Of a DNA stretch of 64,000 bases, positions 1 to 14,276 are shown piece after piece. The DNA is taken from positions 1 through 64,000 of the forward strand of contig RCAB01000264.1 in assembly GCA_003640385.1 (NCBI GenBank), in the 5' to 3' direction. Each line of letters opens with the position of its first letter. The stretch's first letter is position 1. Source of the DNA: Setaria digitata. Taxonomy: Eukaryota; Nematoda; Chromadorea; Rhabditida; Setariidae. A model generated the notes under the pieces. It was not told where the DNA came from. It ran no database searches and saw nothing but the letters and a program-made list of their open reading frames with translations. Position numbers and translations under genes: made by a program.

Positions 1-3000
1 AAAAAAAAAAACAACTGGTTTTGTTATGAAACTAAATTAATAATTGTTTAAATAACTGTAATTAATTCAGTCAAAAACTAATGCTTAAATTGTAGTTGGA
101 ATAATAAAATTACTCTTAAATTAGTAATTGTATAAAATTTAGATAATTGTTAGCATAATTTGTTGAAATTAAAAAAAAAAAAAGGAAGAAAAAAGAAAAA
201 AATTTAAACTATTTTAAATTACCTGAAATTGATTTAAATTAAAATTATGCAAAACGAATGTTGCGGTGGAACTGTTAATTACCTGAAATAATTCGAAATG
301 AAAAAGGGAGAAGTGGACAAACATTTGTTCAGAAGCTTACAGTAATTTAAATGATTTCCTATTAGATTTCCTTTTACAATTAATTTTTTTTTTTTACAAA
401 TCTCATAAAAACGAATTTATCCCAATAGTGAACTGGGTCTTCTTTTTTTTTTTGTTTTGAAAGCCATTTATCTCAAAAAATTATTTATATGAAAATATCA
501 TTTACTTCGAATCCTGTTAGGCAGCAAAATGATTTTTACCAGTTAGTTAATTAGGAAAATTTTTGCATCAAAAACAAGTTTTAATAATAGGAATTAAAGA
601 AAAAATCCTTTTTTTTTTTCTTCCATTTCCCATTATTCGAATTTATTTTTAATGCAAAAATTTGTTTAATCCTTTTTTTTTTTTTTTTTTTAAGCATCAC
701 TTAATATTGAAATTGCTCTCAAAATATGATAATGAAAATTGTGAGCAGTAAAATCAATTACTATTATTTTTTAGTAACAACAAATGCGCAAAGATACATT
801 CATAGTTTGTTAATTAGTTCAATAAGAATTAATTATTATTAAAATGAAATGAAAATAAATTTTTGCAAAAGTTGAGACAATGAAAGTTAACAGCGCCCTC
901 AAATGTTTTGCCGCACTATGATAAACAGCAAGTTAAACAAATAGGCCACTGATATCAGAACTGACCGAGCAAAACCTTTCTTCTAACACTTTGAGCAGGT
1001 GACTAATTGCAGTCTTAGACTAGATGAAATTTAATCTATCCAACAATAATATTAGTTAGATGAAATTAATATCTTAAAAATAGTCGAATAATGCTAACAA
1101 AATTTGTTAATATCCGGAAAAAGAAAAGCATTCCGGAAATGTCAAGAAGGTAAGTAAAAAACAAAAAAAAAAAAAAAATTCCTTTCTTTTTTTCTTCCAC
1201 TCTCTTAATGAATAATAATTGATTTTCGAATTAAAAAAAAAAGTCACTGGTAAAATGATGTATTTAAAACAAAACAAAAAAAAAGAAGAAATTAAGAAAT
1301 TAAATTGAAATGAAGATTTTTAAATTTTTAAACAAATAAAATTAGATTATTATCTTTTAATTAAAAAAAGGATTAGTTGGTGGAAAATGTTTAACAACTG
1401 AAATGCTCATCGTTAATCGTTTCTTTCCGCTTTTCTCCGTCTTTTTTTTTTTTTTTTTTTTTTTTTTATATATTTCATTTTTTCTATTGTCGAAACTGAT
1501 GAAAAAAGTAGCAATTTAAAAAATTTAAATTTATTACATCAAAGATTTATTTACTCATTGTGAAAAGTGGTCAATTGAAAACTAAAAAATAGAGGGGAAA
1601 AAAAAAATTCAGGAGACAAAATTATATCTTGCAACCATTTATTCTACTTAAATGATCTTTTCTTTTCTTTTTTTTTTTTTTTTTTTTTAAATTTTGACAT
1701 TATCCGAAAATGAAAAAAAAAAATAAAATAAAAAATTTTTTAAAATAATTCTTTTTTTTTCTTTTCTTAGTGTGACAGGTATTAACACATCGATAACTTT
1801 TCCAGCACTCAAACCAAAAATGCAATTATTTTTTTTTTTTTTTTGAAGAAATTTATGAAATATTTTGAAAAAAATTGAAGATAAGATGCTTAAAATTTAA
1901 AATATTTTTGAAAATTTGCGGTGTATATACACTTTTTTTTTTTTTTTTTTGATTTTATTTATTTATTTGTTAATGAAAATCTTCTCTTAATGTATGTAGT
2001 CAGACGAAAAATATTTAGGAATTTTTACATTCTTCAATTTTTTTTTCTTTTCTTTTTTATTTGTTGGAAAATTTTTTAGAATTTATAATATGACCATTTA
2101 CAAAATGTTTTTAGGAGAAGATTAAAATTTAAAACAAGTGCAACAGAATTATTTCCATAATCTATCTATCTAACAGAAAATTTTTGTTTACTTATTTGTT
2201 TTTAGCGCAATAATTTCAGTCAAACAAACAGGATAAAGTAAACATAGTAAACATCAAAAATCTTAAAGCAATGAGTTACTAAGTGGCCTTGGAAGTATTT
2301 CATATTGTAATAAGATATGATTAAAAATTTATTTGGATTTATCCATTTCTGATTGATAAACTGAAATTTTTTTTCTTTTTTCCAATCTCTTGTACAGCTC
2401 TTCAACCGTATCACAAGCGTCAAAATGATCACGTGCATACTTGCGTAAACGGACGTAAATTCATGTATATATCGAAGTTTCATTCTTTAATAATGCTAAT
2501 TGCGCTGAAATCTTTTAATTATTGAAGGAAATTTTAGTGTATTAATTTTTTTTCTTTGCTTTAAATTTAAATTACAGCAATTTAAAAAGTCTACAAATAT
2601 TGTAAAAAGAAACTGCAAATTTTACAACCAATTAAATTTATTTTTTTTTTTTTTGCTTTTTTTTTAACTTCTGTTTCTTCTTTCCTTTAACAAGTTGAAA
2701 CATTGTTATTAGCTCTATAGTTCTTACAATGTTGATAATACTACGTACGTATTTACGATGCATACGTGTCTCTATAATGTGACTGGAAATTTGCTAAAAT
2801 AACCCATGATAACGAAATGTGAAATTTTTGCTTAAAATTAATGAAGCAAATTGGTAAAATTTAAATTTCAGAAAGAATTTAGGCAGTACAATGCGTAATG
2901 AAGAAATGCTGGTGATTTAATCAAAAAATTGATAATGATAGCTGATAAGAAGTGAAATAATGCTATTATATGAACAAAACGTAAACTGATATGATAAAAT

Positions 3001-6000
3001 TTTGAATTCTATCAAAGATTTACTTAAGGGATGAACTATTTTCATTATGCATTATTCGTATTTTTAATTTGAGCAGACATCTCAATTAGTAACTCACTTC
3101 TTGAAACATTACTGATAATAGTATTATTATTGGCCAAAGATTGATAAGCGTAATTCTGGACTAAAGATTGTTGAATGTAATTTTAGCCTAAGATCTGATA
3201 ATTCTTGACTAAAGGTTGACTAGCTAGTAAGTTAATTTGTTCGCTGTTAGGCACTATCAATCTGTCCTTCATTTCGAAGAGTTGCTTTCTAATTGAAAAT
3301 GCTTTTGAAAAATGAGCATATAAAGGAGCAAAAAAAAAGAAAAGAAAAGATAGAATTTAACTTTTCTGGATAAGAAAAAAGTGATAATTTTTTTGAAGGC
3401 GCTAAATAATCATTTGAATTTTCGAGTAAATCTTTGTAATGAACAGTGATAACTGTAATAAAATTTCAAACTTGATAGTTTTATTGTTGATTTAAAAAAA
3501 AAAAAAAGCGAGAGAAATAGAGAGAGAAAAAGCAACGTAAAAAAACAAATAAGCTTGTAATTGTCAATTTAAAAATTCCAATTGAAATTGCCAAAAGAAA
3601 GTGGAAAAAATTTATTTCTAGAAGACATTGGAAAAAAATAGTGCAAAGTTTAAAAAAGAAAAGAAAAAAAAAACAAGAGAAAAGACAGGGGGAAAAATTA
3701 TCATTTTATCATGATAAAAAATTTTTTAGATCTCACTTATTTTTTTTTTTTTTTTTTTCAAAAATACCATTGATAATTTCAAATATGCGTTACATTCAGA
3801 GAATTGCCAGCTAATTCGCATGAAGAAGAAGATAAACTTTTCCTCATTTACAAATCAGTCAAATATGAAACTACTGATAACTGTAACTAATAGTAACAGT
3901 AATTATCAAATTTATCAACAAATGAAATGCTAAGCCTAGTAAATTGAAATTGCCGAAAAAATTATGTTTCACTCAGTAATTTATTTTTGGCTACGAAATT
4001 TAACTGCCATCCTGAAGCGTTCAAAATTTCTATTTGTAAGGACTTTAATTTATTACTACAAATATTTTCAGTTTCTTATTCAATTAATAATTTCAAAACA
4101 ATTCCGTAAGTTGTGCAAAACTTTTCGGAATAATAGAAATATTCGTACTAAATGATATCATAAAGAAGTGGAATGACTATTTAATTAACTTCTAGAAGAA
4201 GCCGGAAAAACATTTTACGTAACCGCAAATTAGTAATATCTAAAATATTTGATTAAAAACCTACGTCATTTTGACACTTTGATTTTGCAAGAGAAAATAA
4301 CTTGTGGTAACAGCAAATCGTAAGATGCAGATTTAATATCATGATATCACACTTATCATTATTATCGTAATTATTAGATAATCATTATATCGCAATATTT
4401 ATGCATCTGAAAATTATTTTGTCCTTTTCATGACTAATTCAATCAAACATTTCAAATTCCACTAATTTCATATTTTACTGCTTCTTCAAATAGAAAGGAA
4501 AAAAAAAATGATCACTTTATTTTAATTACTTTGTAATACAAAACACACATTAAAAATAGCATCCGATGAGAGGATGGAAATACATAAATAAATGAGTAAA
4601 TAAGTATACTGCAGTAAACAGATCATATTCAGAACTAGTTTATAATCCATTAAGAAGCTTAGATTAAATATTCATCATTTAAATTATTAAAATTTACCAC
4701 GAAAAATTTTTTATTAACATTTTTCATTGTTCATTATATCAAAGCGAAAAACAAAATCATATGATAAAATTATATAATATTAAAGCCTGAGGCTTTTTTG
4801 AATTAAATGATTTTAAAACTTGAAAATTACTATTATTTGAAAATTTGAAATACTTAAAAACAATTATTTCTATCATTTATCGGCAACGTACACGTAATAT
4901 AAACGTAATTCTGACGCAACATCTTTCGTTTCGTCTAGAAATATTATTATTTATATTTTAGTTTCATATTTCTGATCAAATTTACTAACAGCAAGCAAAA
5001 TGAGTTTTAATTTATGCTTCAGTAACAATTACTTTCAAATGACAAAAATCTATAAAAAGAGCACTAATCGTCAGAATAGGATCTAGTAAAAAGATGATAA
5101 GTTTTAACTCAAAACATAAGTTATTTAGGTACGATGATTGACATATAAAAATTACATATATTTGTTGGAAGTTGGAATTACGTAACGAAGATAGCGTGAA
5201 ATTATTTGTTAAAGTAAACAGAAACGTAATAGAAGCATGCAATGAGAGATAAGAAAAAGAAGAGAAAAAAGAAAAAAAAAAAGTTTCATATCGTCTTTTT
5301 AATCAAACATTTTAGGAATTTCATTAGCGTTACGTGAAATATTATACTGAAAAGAGAATCGTCGGCGATACGTCAAAACTGATATGCATTAAAAGGAGAA
5401 TCTTGCATGATGCGTCACAGTGATACGTATAAAAAAGAGACTCTTGGATGATACGCCAAACTGATACGTATAAAAAAAGTGAATTTTAGCTGATACGTCA
5501 AAACTGATATGCATTAAAAGGAGAATCTTGCATGATGCGTCACAGTGATACGTATAAAAAAGAATATTGAAATATAATAATACTAATAATTTTTTTTCGC
5601 AGAAAGAAAAAGACATTCCAAAATAATTTTTTTTTTTACTTAAAAAAGTAATGAAAGAAAATAAATTTTATTGCTTTAGCAATTTTGCTTCTTTTTAAAC
5701 GTATCAAATACGTGGACTGGGTACTGCAAACGTGTTCATTACCTGAAGTATGTATTTTAAATGTGGAAATAAATTTAATTAGCGAAATATTAATTGATGA
5801 AATTCTTTTTCATATGAAATTCTTTCATCAATTTCAATGATTTTTTATTTTGAAGTGTAATTAAATCGGTGCTGTGGTTGCTATTTCATTAGTTTTAGTG
5901 TACAATTTTTTTTTTTTCCTTCTAAATTCCTAAAACATAGTGTGTTTTAATTTTCGCTGGATATGAAATCTAATTTGAACAGTTTCATTTTTATACAACC

Positions 6001-7450
6001 GATGTTTAATAAATGCAATAGCAATTTTTTCCCACTTAAAAAAAAATAAAAAAATAAGAAAAATTGCTCAAAGACTTGTTTAATAATTGATTGTAAAATA
6101 TGAGCAAACAGGATCGGAGAAAATTGAGCAAAAAAGAAATGTTAGTTTTATGTTTTTTTTCTTATCTTTCACTTTTTTTTTCCCCTGTCTAATTATAAAA
6201 ATTAACATTTATCTAATAATTAAGAATTATATAAATTTGCACAAAAAAATTTTTCCATATAGTAAAATTTCAAGAAGTATATAGCCAGCATAAAATGCCA
6301 TTAAAATATTGCTAAATTTCTTTTCAGTTTTAATTCGTCATAATTAGTTTTTTAAAATTTAAACAAAAAGGAGTAATTTAGAAAGAAGCTGAAAAGATGA
6401 ATGCTAAGGATGCAAAAGAGCATTTAAAAAGAAAAATGTACGGTGAATAGATAATTAAATAATTAGTATATATTCTTCACTTTGAAACAGAGGTAGTTTT
6501 ACCCATTTTTTTTTTTTTTAATTTGAAAATTTTGAAACTTACGAAATTCCTCATATTCAATGAAAGAAATAAAAATTTATTTCAAAAATCAAGAATTTTA
6601 AGTTTAATAAGTGAAGAAAAAAGGTGGTCAGTCGATGCTGATAAGCAAATGAAAAGAATTTCAAACTGCTGCTGAAATTAATAAACTTGATCAATATGAT
6701 AATTTCTAATCAAAATCGCTAGAAAATTAAAATGATATATTTTGTGATATGTTGGATGGAATCATAAATAGTAATAGACGAAAAAGACAAAAAAAATTTG
6801 CAGTAAAATACTCGAAATAATTTACCACCAAAATTTTAATCTTTTGCTAATTTAATTGAAATTAATTGGTAATAATTACTTAAAAACTTATTGCTCATTC
6901 TGTGTTCCAAAAAAAAAAATAAAAAATGTCATTTTAAATCTTTTTCTACTAAAAAATTTGAAATGTTTTTTTTTTTAATAACATTAATAATTATCTCATT
7001 AAATGGTCAAGAAAATTTTTCCTTGCATTTTAGTGATACATAGAGTAGAATCAAAATTTGAAAACTGAAATTTACATATAATTTTTCTCTTCTATTTTTG
7101 AAGATATTTTTGTCATATATAGTTCAGTTTTTCTAATTCTGCATTACAGTCTAACTTATGGCGTATATCATAGAACATCTCAATCCAATTTAGAATCTAG
7201 CAACATTTTAGTCTAGTTTGTAACTTATATATCACAGAATAATCCAGTCTAATTTATAATATACCATACAGAATATCACTTTATAACTATCTTATCTCAA
7301 TATTTTTGTAATATCAGGAAATAATTCTGAAAAATATTCATTGAATTATTTTCTCCTTTGAGGATGAAGAATTCATTAGTTGTTTGAAAAAAAAAAAATT
7401 TTTCATACATGGAAAGAAAAACATTGTTAATACTAAATATTTTTCCAATT
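1..7450. other. Intergenic AT-rich DNA, no gene seen
   Basis: About 7.4 kb beyond the 3' end of the minus-strand RING-like gene. It is dominated by A and T homopolymers and short AT-rich words. The open frames in it are short, low in complexity, lack matching splice signals and resemble no protein I know. The only structured element I could define is the higher-order tandem repeat at 5349-5571. Confidence 0.6.
5349..5571. repeat. Tandem repeat of about 42 bp with 125-bp higher-order period
   Basis: Units begin at 5367, 5409, 5450, 5492 and 5534, each opening with GATACGTC, GATGCGTC or GATACGCC. Unit 1 (5367-5408) and unit 4 (5492-5533) are the same over 42 bases. Unit 2 and partial unit 5 match through their shared part, so the order is 1-2-3-1-2 with a 125-bp higher-order step. 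A decayed unit precedes unit 1. The minus-strand open frame across it is a product of the repeat, not a gene. Confidence 0.85.
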
Positions 7451-7456
7451 TTTATT
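7451..7456 (-). terminator. Candidate polyadenylation signal of the RING-like gene
   Basis: TTTATT on the plus strand reads AATAAA on the minus strand, about 120 bases beyond the stop codon at 7574. Position and sequence fit a nematode poly(A) signal, but AATAAA is common by chance in DNA this AT-rich. Confidence 0.4.
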
Positions 7457-7573
7457 AAGAATTTCGAAATCATCCGAAAAAAAAAATCAATATGGATTGT
7501 TCGTTTATAATGTTAATTAATATATCCATACAATCATTAATTAATTAATTGGTACAGGCAACAGTATCTTAAT

Positions 7574-10500
7574 TTAGCGTACATTCTGTAGCGCTTTCAT
7601 CTGGACAATACCGCTTGTATCAACAACAACCACGCTGTTAGGGGTCAAATTCAGTTCACTAATTGAACGATTTACCGATTTCGCATCAACCACTAATTCT
7701 TCATCCGGTTTCCGGTCCGCGCTCCGCTCTTCCGGTTTCTCCCCCTCACGTCGAATGTAATATCCGTAAACCTATGCAACAAATTATCGCCAATAGTTGA
7801 TTAATTTTCAACAATTGAATATATTATTTAAAAAAAAAAACAAAAAAAAGGAAAAGGAAATTCGGAAAAAAAGTAGTGGTATCAAGAAAGTATTAACTGG
7901 CAAATTAAGAAAAAAAAAAGAGAAAATATATTGAAAGATTCAAATAGTCTAAGTTAAATTATAATTTAAAAGAATAAAGTATAATTGTGCGCAACAAATA
8001 TGTCAAATAAAAATAGCAAAGCCTAAATTGGCAAAGATTATAAGTACTGTTAATGATAAGAATAATGTTGATGCTTGTTTCTATGAGTGAAAATTTGATT
8101 TACTCAATTTCAAAAAAAGAAAAAAAAAAGAATTAAACTGGATAAAAATATTAATTTACAATCATACCGATTGATTAAATTTGATAAAATTCATTTCCTT
8201 ATCAACATTCAATCAATGATTTAACAGAAATAATTTTAAATATTATTTTCCCTCATTTATTGTAATCAATCAACAATTTGTTAACTCCGATAATCCATAA
8301 TAAATTATTTTTTTCTTTGTAATTTTATTATCACACAGATGATTCCCGTTGTATTTCAGTTATTAAAAAAAAATTGAAAATTTTAAAATTAAAATTACTC
8401 ACTTTATCAAGTGGTAGGATTTTCAGCGCCCGACGCATTTCACGTATAAAATCGGCCACATTACCCATTCGATCAAATATAACCAAAGCTTGGCTATTTT
8501 CGTCTGGTCCTTGAAGCTCACATTTCACTTCCATTTGTCGTGAATTTGTCGTAAAATTTGGCGAAATTTCAGATCTCTGTCTTATGCACAACTAGTTATT
8601 TTTAATTTTTGCTTTGCTTCATTTTTCCATTAATTAATCAATGCAAATTAAAAAAAAAAAAAAGATTTTTTTTAAATAAAGAAAAAATTCAATTACAAAT
8701 ATGTAGGAAAAAAGAAAAGAAAATTTTGCTAATTGTAAAACAATCTTTTTTTTCAGAAAATTCAAAAACATTTTGATGATAAAATAACATAGCAAACAGA
8801 AAGATGAAACTTTTGTTATTTAATTAAAATTAAAATATCTTTTAATATATCAAAAATTTTACTCAAAAATAGCATTGTAAATATCTGTAAAGGATTTTTT
8901 TAATTTAGAAAAAAATCTTTCAATATTATAAAAAGTATTTAAAAAAAAAAGAAAAATTTGAAATTACATTTAATTTTTCAAGTAGTTAAATTGAATAATT
9001 TCTTGATATATTAAAAATTTTGCTCATATTATTTTTTAAAAAAATAACACCCGTAATTTTGTTAAACTGAAACTTTTCAATGAAATTTTTTAACTTTAGA
9101 CTTTCCATTGAAATATATTAAACTTAAAAAATGAAAAAAAAAATCTTTTTTTGAAATTTTTTTAAATTAAAAATCATATTTCAACGAAAATTTAATTATT
9201 ACAGAAATTGAATCATCTTTTATGAGAAAGTATCCTTGATTCTCGAGCGCAAAACGGCTAAAATATTTGACACGTTGAGGAAAAAGTGCCTTTAACGCAA
9301 TTACCGAATCGACTGTGTATGACTGATGACATAAAGTATTTGGACAAACTGGTTGAGCACCTTTAAATTAGTTTAGATTTTAATTAACTAAATGATTAAT
9401 TAATATTGCACAAAATTAATAATAATAATAATTATTATTATTACCAATTGTTTCACATTCAGTAAGCATTTTATCTAAACAATCAATGCAAATATCATGT
9501 TCACATTCGCTATTTGATGGGAAACCATTTAATGCTTTTCCTTCACAACCATCCTGTCCCATACATTGTGCAATCTAAAAATAAAAAAATAAAATTAAAA
9601 TTTTACAAAGAAAGAAAAACGAGAAAATATTTTGAAATGTAACAATTGAAATTTTAATGAACACTGATAACAGCAATCATTTGAGTGATGATGATGATGA
9701 TAATGAAATCTCATTCCAATTTTAAGCAAAAATACATAAATGAAGGAAAAAAAGTTTTCCTTTATCTTCTAAAATTTCTTTCTAAACATTTTTTTTTTTT
9801 TTGAAAACTTAATTCTAAGATTAAAAAAGCTGATTAACGCATGATTAAAGTTTAGTTTATAGTAGAAACAATTTATTATGCTATTATGCATAAGACCAGA
9901 TGTACTCAAATGATAATGATAAATCGATAATAATGAGAGTAAAAGTAAAAGTAAAAACAAAAATAATAATAATTATTATTATTAGCATTATTATTTTTAT
10001 TAATTATTATTATTATTTATTATTAATTATTATTATTGCTATTATTATAAATATAATAATGTAATAATATTATAATAATTATTTTTATTTAATTATAATT
10101 AATAATAAGAAATAATAATAATAATTATGATTATAATTATAATCATGCTAAATAATAGCACTAATAATAATAGTAATATAAACTTTATTTTTTTTCTAAT
10201 TTTTTTTTGATTAATAACAACTGTTTAAGTATTAATTAATCAATTCATTTATTCATTCATTTATGGATAAATTACCTATTTTAACTCAAACAAACACTTT
10301 TAAATAGAAAAATTAGGATTCGATTTTTTCTTTCTAAAGAAAAAAAAAATGTATGTATATAAATATTTACTTAAACTGTAAAATTTACATGTATTTCGAA
10401 GATGCTAAAAGAAGAAAAGGAAAATGTAAAAATTTTTAAAATTCTTGTCAAATAAAGTCCAATCCATTACGATAACATTACAGGTTACTTTCACTAAAGC

Positions 10501-13500
10501 TTCTACTATTTCTTCTTTCTTCCATTTCCTTTTATTGATTTGAAAAAAATAATAATAATTACTAATTCAAATTTTAATTTTTTTTTTTTAAAGGAGGTAT
10601 TTCTACCTTATTTTTATTAGCTTATTTTCGTTCTCCTACCCAATTCTGCATTTTAATTAATAGTTAGTAATTAACATTAGTATCAACTACTTTTGTATAT
10701 TTTAAGTAAAGCTGATCATTTTCAATTTTTCACAAGATTTAATCAAAAAAGTATAAATGTAATTGATAATGAACAACTGGATTATATGCGAGCAATTTTC
10801 TCCTTTTGTTTTAGTTCTTTTTTTTTTTTTTTGAATTAGTTGAACGATTTATTAGAATTCAAAGGAAAATTTATGAATGGGAATATCCAATACTGAAAAA
10901 TGGATTATTAATTGATTTCTGCTATTTTAAATATTATTTACCAACGAGAAAAATGCTTTCATGCAAAAATTTTGCTTTTTTAATTTTTCAACTTAATTAA
11001 TTACTAAATTTAATATAGCCTAAAAAAAGGAAAGAGCAAACTTGAACAGTCGGAGTTTTGTTCTTGCTAGCACGAGAACTTTTAGAAATGCATTTACCCT
11101 CGGGACAAACAATATTCGCATAATTTTCATCCGCTAAATGGAAATGATTTAAAATTGGATCATAGTAATTTAACTTATCATAAAATTTATAAATAATTTA
11201 AAATACACACAAAATGTTGGCGTGTTCATTTTGTGTGAAAAAAAAAAAAATCGAGCATAAAATTCAGATAATTGATTAGTTAATTAAAATATACAGAAAA
11301 AATAATTTTTTTTTTAACTCTAATTTACTATAATTCAATTTACAAGCTGATTTTATTGATACTTGAGCAATTAGTGCTAGTTATGATTCTAATTTGAAAA
11401 AAAAAAAAAAAGAAAGGGAAATATATTATGAAAATGAATAGCTATCAAAAAACGAATTTACATTTCATTGCATTCTTCTCTCTTCTTGGTAAATTAAACT
11501 GTATTAAATCAAATTAAATTAATTGAAAATTTCAGGATTTATCAATGATAATGTAAAAGAGAACGTCAATTAGGTATAAATTACACGCGAACCGTATATT
11601 TGATATTTTTTAATGCTATAACTAAGCTAATCTTTTTTTTTTTTTTTCCTATTTGACTACCAAATATTGCAGAATCAATCAATCTCATAAGTAAAATTTT
11701 TGAAAAAAAAAAGAAATTGAAGATGATTAGAATTTGAATTCAACAACATTTTCAATTTGAAAAAATGAAAGCGATTTAAATTCAAAAAACGAACGATTTA
11801 AATCCAGGCCTAATTTCTTATTTGCACACTGATAACAATATCGCGCATTGCAACATTTGGTGATAGTACTTTTGATACCGGATAATGATTTCTTACAACT
11901 ATCGCATATTTCACTGCTTTCGCTATCACATAGTAATTCATTACAATTCGTTACTGGGCATACTATAGGAAATAATTTTATTAAATAAATTTGAAAAATA
12001 AAAAAAGTTAAATAAATTTTATCCAAACTTTTTTTTTTTTTTGCTGAATAAATCGAATTTTTATGAGACGGTAAAATATGGTCAAAAAAAAGAGGAAAAA
12101 GAAACAATTACGAATTTTAGTGTAATTTATTAGTTAGAAAAAATTTGAAAATTTATTCAAAATCTTAGTTGAAACAAAATTTGAAAAGCATTGCATTCAT
12201 TTCATTTGCATTACTAAATTATATTGTTTCAATGCAATTTTTTTTTTTTTTTCATTTTTGCTTTAATTTAATTTTCTCACTCAATCAATTCTGTCGAAAT
12301 TTCATAATTAATCTTTTCTTACCGGCAGGTTGAATTTTGCAATATTCTTCGAAACACGGATTACACAATTCATGCTTACAATTTCCCACAGGATTTGATT
12401 CATACAATGATAATTTCCTGCATAAAGCTAAGAAAAATTTCAACAAACAATGAGGAAGTTTTTTTCTTATCACTCTGATAAAGATTTTCGACAAAAAATT
12501 TTCAAGATACTAATTTGGATTTAGCATATTTGGACTCATATCCTGTCTATGTGCATTTTGATAATTTTTCATTTCAACTTTTCTTTTTTTTTTCTAGATT
12601 TTATCAGAATTATGTTAAAATGTTAGTGATAAATTTACAATATACAGGTAAACATTTCAATAAATATTTTTTTTCTTTTACCTTTTTACCTAATCAGTGA
12701 GCTAAGTTACCAAACGTTAGCATAAAAAAATAAGCAATTNGAAAATAAGCAGTTTTTCGAATAATCAATCGTCTTTTTTAAATTGAAGAAAAAAATTCAT
12801 TTTTGGCTTCAATTTCAGATCAATTGAATTTGTTACAACTGAAACTTCATTATCTCTTTGTTTAGCTACTAGGAAAAAAAAAAAAGAAATAAAGGAAAAG
12901 AATAAAACAAGCAAAAAAACCTAATTAAAGTGTGATTTTAACAAGCAAGAATAACAAAGAAAAAAAAATTAAAAAATTTAAAATGAAATTTAACTCATAT
13001 CAACTTTTTTTTGTTGTTTTTTAAAAATTAGTTCGAAGAATATTTTAATCGTTAGGAATAAAACAATGACGAATTATCATCCATTTACTTAATTAATTAT
13101 TGTACAGTTGCTATAATTCGTTGTAATTTTTATTCTCTCATTAGCTCAAACTTTCCCTTTTTTCCTAGGTTTTTTTTTCTTTTTATTAATTGCTTAGTTA
13201 TTTTATTCTAGAAATTTCAGCAAACTTTTTTTTTTTTTTTTAAAGAAATTAATAGGAAATAAAGTTTAATTCTCCCACTGTTAATCTAGGAATTTCATCA
13301 ATTTCAAGTACCAGCATTAATTTTCTCATTATTTCACAACTATATGCTATCTGCTAAATTTCGGTATATGGCTAACAAAATATTTACTTAAATACTTAAT
13401 TCTCTATACTCCTACCTCCCCCTGAATAAAAAAAAATTGTTAAGCATTAAAAATTCTTTATCAGAACCTGATAAAATCAACAGGTTTTCATTTTGGATTG

Positions 13501-14245
13501 TTACTACGAAATGATCAAAATTCGCAATTAGTAAATGACATTTTTTTTTTTTTTCGAAATTTAATCCTTAAAAAGAAAAACTAAAATTCGGTTTTTGTAG
13601 CACTTTCAAAATTTATCATAATATTTTTGCTAAAATTTATAAAAATTTTATTACCTTGGGCATACATCATTTTCACAGTTATTTATAACGAAAATTTGCG
13701 CACTAACATTAGAAAAGCAATGAGACATCAGACATGTCTGAAATTTTTTTTTTGCCATCATTTTTAATTATTTAATTATTTCGTTTTTGATACAGAGAGC
13801 CTATAGAAATTTATGACAAAATGAATATTATACAGTATATTTGTCCAATAGATTGCTTAAAAAGGAAAAGCAACTATTGACTACTGTCCATTACAAATGT
13901 ACAGAGTGGTAGTAGGATAATTAACAATTATAGATAAATTGGAGAAAGAATGGAAAAATAATTAAAATTTTTCCTATAATACTTAATTGTTTTATTGAGT
14001 TTTGAAGAAATAAAATAAAATTATATGCTTATTTCGGAAGTTTTTATTTTATTTATTTTTTTCATTTTTTTTGTTTGCAAATGTTTCGTATTATAAATTC
14101 GTTAGTAGCATTATAAATTATTTTTACCTTATCATTCCTAATCTTTCTTCCTTCATATCCTAATTCAGCTAAAATAAAATTTAAGTTAAAGTTAAAATTT
14201 TTGAAAAATTATGATTTGTTCAAATTGTTTGCTCACTGCGTTCTT

Positions 14246-14276
<31 letters not shown>

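Noticed and set aside
5389..5616. Minus-strand frame with repeated peptide
   Set aside because: A translation of the 42-bp tandem repeat. No flanking coding sequence.
12740..12740. Single ambiguous base n
   Set aside because: An assembly ambiguity in an intron of the RING-like gene; not a biological feature.
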